In this document: one piece after another, positions 62,753-64,000 of the stretch
How the letters are laid out: the number at the start of each line of letters is the position of its first letter
How positions within the stretch are numbered: the first letter of the stretch is position 1
Origin: Aureimonas pseudogalii
Lineage (GTDB): Bacteria > Pseudomonadota > Alphaproteobacteria > Rhizobiales > Rhizobiaceae
Assembly (NCBI RefSeq): GCF_014196835.1
Contig: NZ_JACIEK010000015.1
Span: forward strand, 23,447-87,446
Direction of reading: 5' to 3'
DNA length: 64,000 nucleotides
Position numbers and translations under genes: made by a program
Notes under the pieces: model-generated
Database searches by the model: none
What the model was told of the DNA's origin: nothing
The model's input: only the letters and a program-made list of their open reading frames with translations

Positions 62753-63754
62753 ATGGCGGCACGATTGATTGGGATCCTAGCGGTCGACGGCGTCCAGATG
62801 CTTGATGTCTCAGGCCCTGCCGACGTCTTCGCAGAGGCCAACAAGCAGGCGGGACGGAGCGAGTATGACATCCAAGTTCTTGCCACCACCCCAGGCATGA
62901 TCCGGTCATCGTCCGGCATGCGCATCCTGCCGGACACCGTTCTTGAGGACGAGCCGGACCGGAAATTCCACACCTTCCTCGTTGCAGGTGCTCCCCATCT
63001 CGGCGGACGGGTGCAGGACGCCACAATACTCGAAGGGCTTCGCGCAGCCGTCCGTGGCACGAAACGGTACGGCTCCGTTTGCACCGGTGCCTTTCTCTTA
63101 GCGCAGGCAGGCCTTCTGAACGGCCGTCGTGCAACGACGCATTGGGCGCTGGCCGATCGCTTTGCCGAAGCCTTCCCGGACGTGCGGCTCGAAGTCGACG
63201 CCATCCACGTCCGCGACGGGAAGATAAGGACGTCTGCCGGGGTCACTGCGGGTCTCGATCTTGCGCTGGCGTTGGTGAAGGAAGACCTCGGCGCGGAGCT
63301 TGCAAGGGAGGTCGCAAGTCAGCTCGTCATGTACTTTCGCCGCCCCGGCGGACAACTCCAATACAGCCGAAAGCGGAAGGGGAGTCCGGCCGGACGTTCA
63401 GCGTTGCAGGACGTGCAGCGTTGGGTAATTGCCCATCTGGAGGCGGACCACAGCGTTGCCAATCTCGCCGACCGGGCAGGCATCAGCCTTCGGCACTTCG
63501 CTCGGTTGTTCCGCGAGGAGGTAGGCGAAGCACCTTCGGCCTGGGTCGAAAGCGTCAGGGTGGAGGCGGCCCGCCGGCTTCTGGAGGATGGGCAGCCGCC
63601 GAAGCTCGCCGGGGCGCGATGCGGTTTTGGTGACGTAGAGACCTTCCGCAGGGCGTTCACGCGACGCGTAGGCGTCTCTCCGGCCGCATACCGCGGACAG
63701 CACCATCACGCTATTGACCGAGATCTGGTGGAAGGGAGTTCATGTGTTGCATAA
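62753..63754 (+). CDS. GlxA-family AraC-type transcriptional regulator
   Basis: The 333-residue protein's N-terminal DJ-1/PfpI-like domain (about 4-190) has the nucleophile-elbow region GSVCTGAFLLAQAG and ATTHWALAD. The C-terminal AraC HTH (about 225-318) shows SVANLADRAGISLRHFARLF and CGFGDVETFRRAFTRRVGVS. It probably controls the divergent HD-domain gene; the effector is unknown. Confidence 0.88.
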   Translation: MAARLIGILAVDGVQMLDVSGPADVFAEANKQAGRSEYDIQVLATTPGMIRSSSGMRILPDTVLEDEPDRKFHTFLVAGAPHLGGRVQDATILEGLRAAVRGTKRYGSVCTGAFLLAQAGLLNGRRATTHWALADRFAEAFPDVRLEVDAIHVRDGKIRTSAGVTAGLDLALALVKEDLGAELAREVASQLVMYFRRPGGQLQYSRKRKGSPAGRSALQDVQRWVIAHLEADHSVANLADRAGISLRHFARLFREEVGEAPSAWVESVRVEAARRLLEDGQPPKLAGARCGFGDVETFRRAFTRRVGVSPAAYRGQHHHAIDRDLVEGSSCVA

Positions 63755-64000
63755 GTTGCGGAAACTGATGACACAGCTCCGGCGCTACTGATGGAAGCAG
63801 GGGACTGTGACCGACAACATGGTGCCTCTGCGTCTCATACGCGTTCGCATAAGCTATGTCGGCTATCTGGACGCGCCGATTCCTGAACAATGGTCTTCTG
63901 TGGGTCGAGGCTGTGTCAAAACTCGGTAGCTGATGGGCTCGATGAGGCGAACCGTATGCAGGTGTAAGACGACGGGGCAGCGTGCTCAGGTCCGGATGGC
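63755..64000. other. Window end, no gene recognised
   Basis: About 245 bases. GGCTGTGTCAAAACTC (near 63911-63926) resembles the end of some IS5/IS1182-type insertion sequences, but no transposase is visible inside the window. Confidence 0.3.

Noticed and set aside
63905..63930. GGCTGTGTCAAAACTC, resembling an insertion-sequence end
   Set aside because: Only one end-like word is visible, without a matching terminal repeat or transposase in the window.
1..64000. CRISPR arrays, rRNA and tRNA genes
   Set aside because: No regularly spaced repeats, no rRNA-like conserved stretches and no convincing tRNA cloverleaf were noticed by eye.

Overview
The window looks like one arc of a large conjugative plasmid (or a plasmid-derived element) from an alphaproteobacterium, most likely Hyphomicrobiales/Rhizobiales. 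The reasons are high-GC coding sequence, a Ti/RSF1010-type MOBQ relaxase with traC and traD partners, plasmid housekeeping genes typical of that order (strawberry-notch helicase/methylase, giant ParB-like protein, ArdB/KlcA, SRAP protein, umuDC-like pair), and frequent GTG/TTG starts with translationally coupled overlaps. No repABC cassette, rRNA or tRNA was recognised. All family names come from reading motifs by eye; no database search was run.

Layout. (1) 1-9.5 kb, + strand: the distal part of a Dot/Icm-like (MPF-I) conjugation operon. It holds a small membrane subunit cut by the window edge, a DotO/IcmB/TraU ATPase, three secreted proteins of unknown role, a lytic-transglycosylase-like protein, a small membrane protein and DotA/TraY, and ends in a strong terminator. 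(2) 9.5-13.5 kb, - strand: two accessory genes and dotB, dotC and dotD. (3) 13.6-22.1 kb: the DNA-processing module. A Fic toxin and VbhA-like antitoxin and a MOBQ relaxase-helicase run leftward. Then comes a textbook MOBQ oriT candidate (about 19.5-19.6 kb), and traC, traD and a coupling ATPase run rightward. The Fic toxin and the relaxase end in the same roughly 245-residue C-terminal region, which carries a BID-like secretion signal. (4) 22-57 kb: the inferred leading region. Most genes are on the - strand, so the transferred + strand would be their template. It holds an HTH protein, ssb, a Phd-type toxin-antitoxin pair, ArdB/KlcA, ProQ/FinO, SRAP, DUF2442/DUF4160, DUF2493, Toprim, the 1453-residue methylase/helicase, two repeat-rich RTX-like proteins, umuDC-like genes and a large ParB-like protein. 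Two families of repeated, hairpin-bearing leaders precede several of these genes. (5) Inserted cargo: an IS110 element (25.7 kb) followed by a chromosome-like metabolic island (27-31 kb: glyoxalase-like, PLP dehydratase, DUF1772, MarR, VOC); an IS91-type element with a tyrosine recombinase and a broken transposase (57.6-59.7 kb); and a second chromosome-like stretch (60-64 kb: PLP dehydratase-like, HD-domain protein, GlxA/AraC regulator).

How it fits together. The relaxase, with TraC and TraD, would nick oriT; the coupling ATPase would hand the strand to the Dot/Icm-like channel. The same C-terminal signal on the Fic protein suggests it is sent into recipients too. The first DNA to enter would carry ssb, anti-restriction, lesion-bypass and partition functions. 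The most unusual points are a BID-like signal on an MPF-I plasmid, paired substitutions in the Fic catalytic motif and the antitoxin inhibition motif, and the two leader families.
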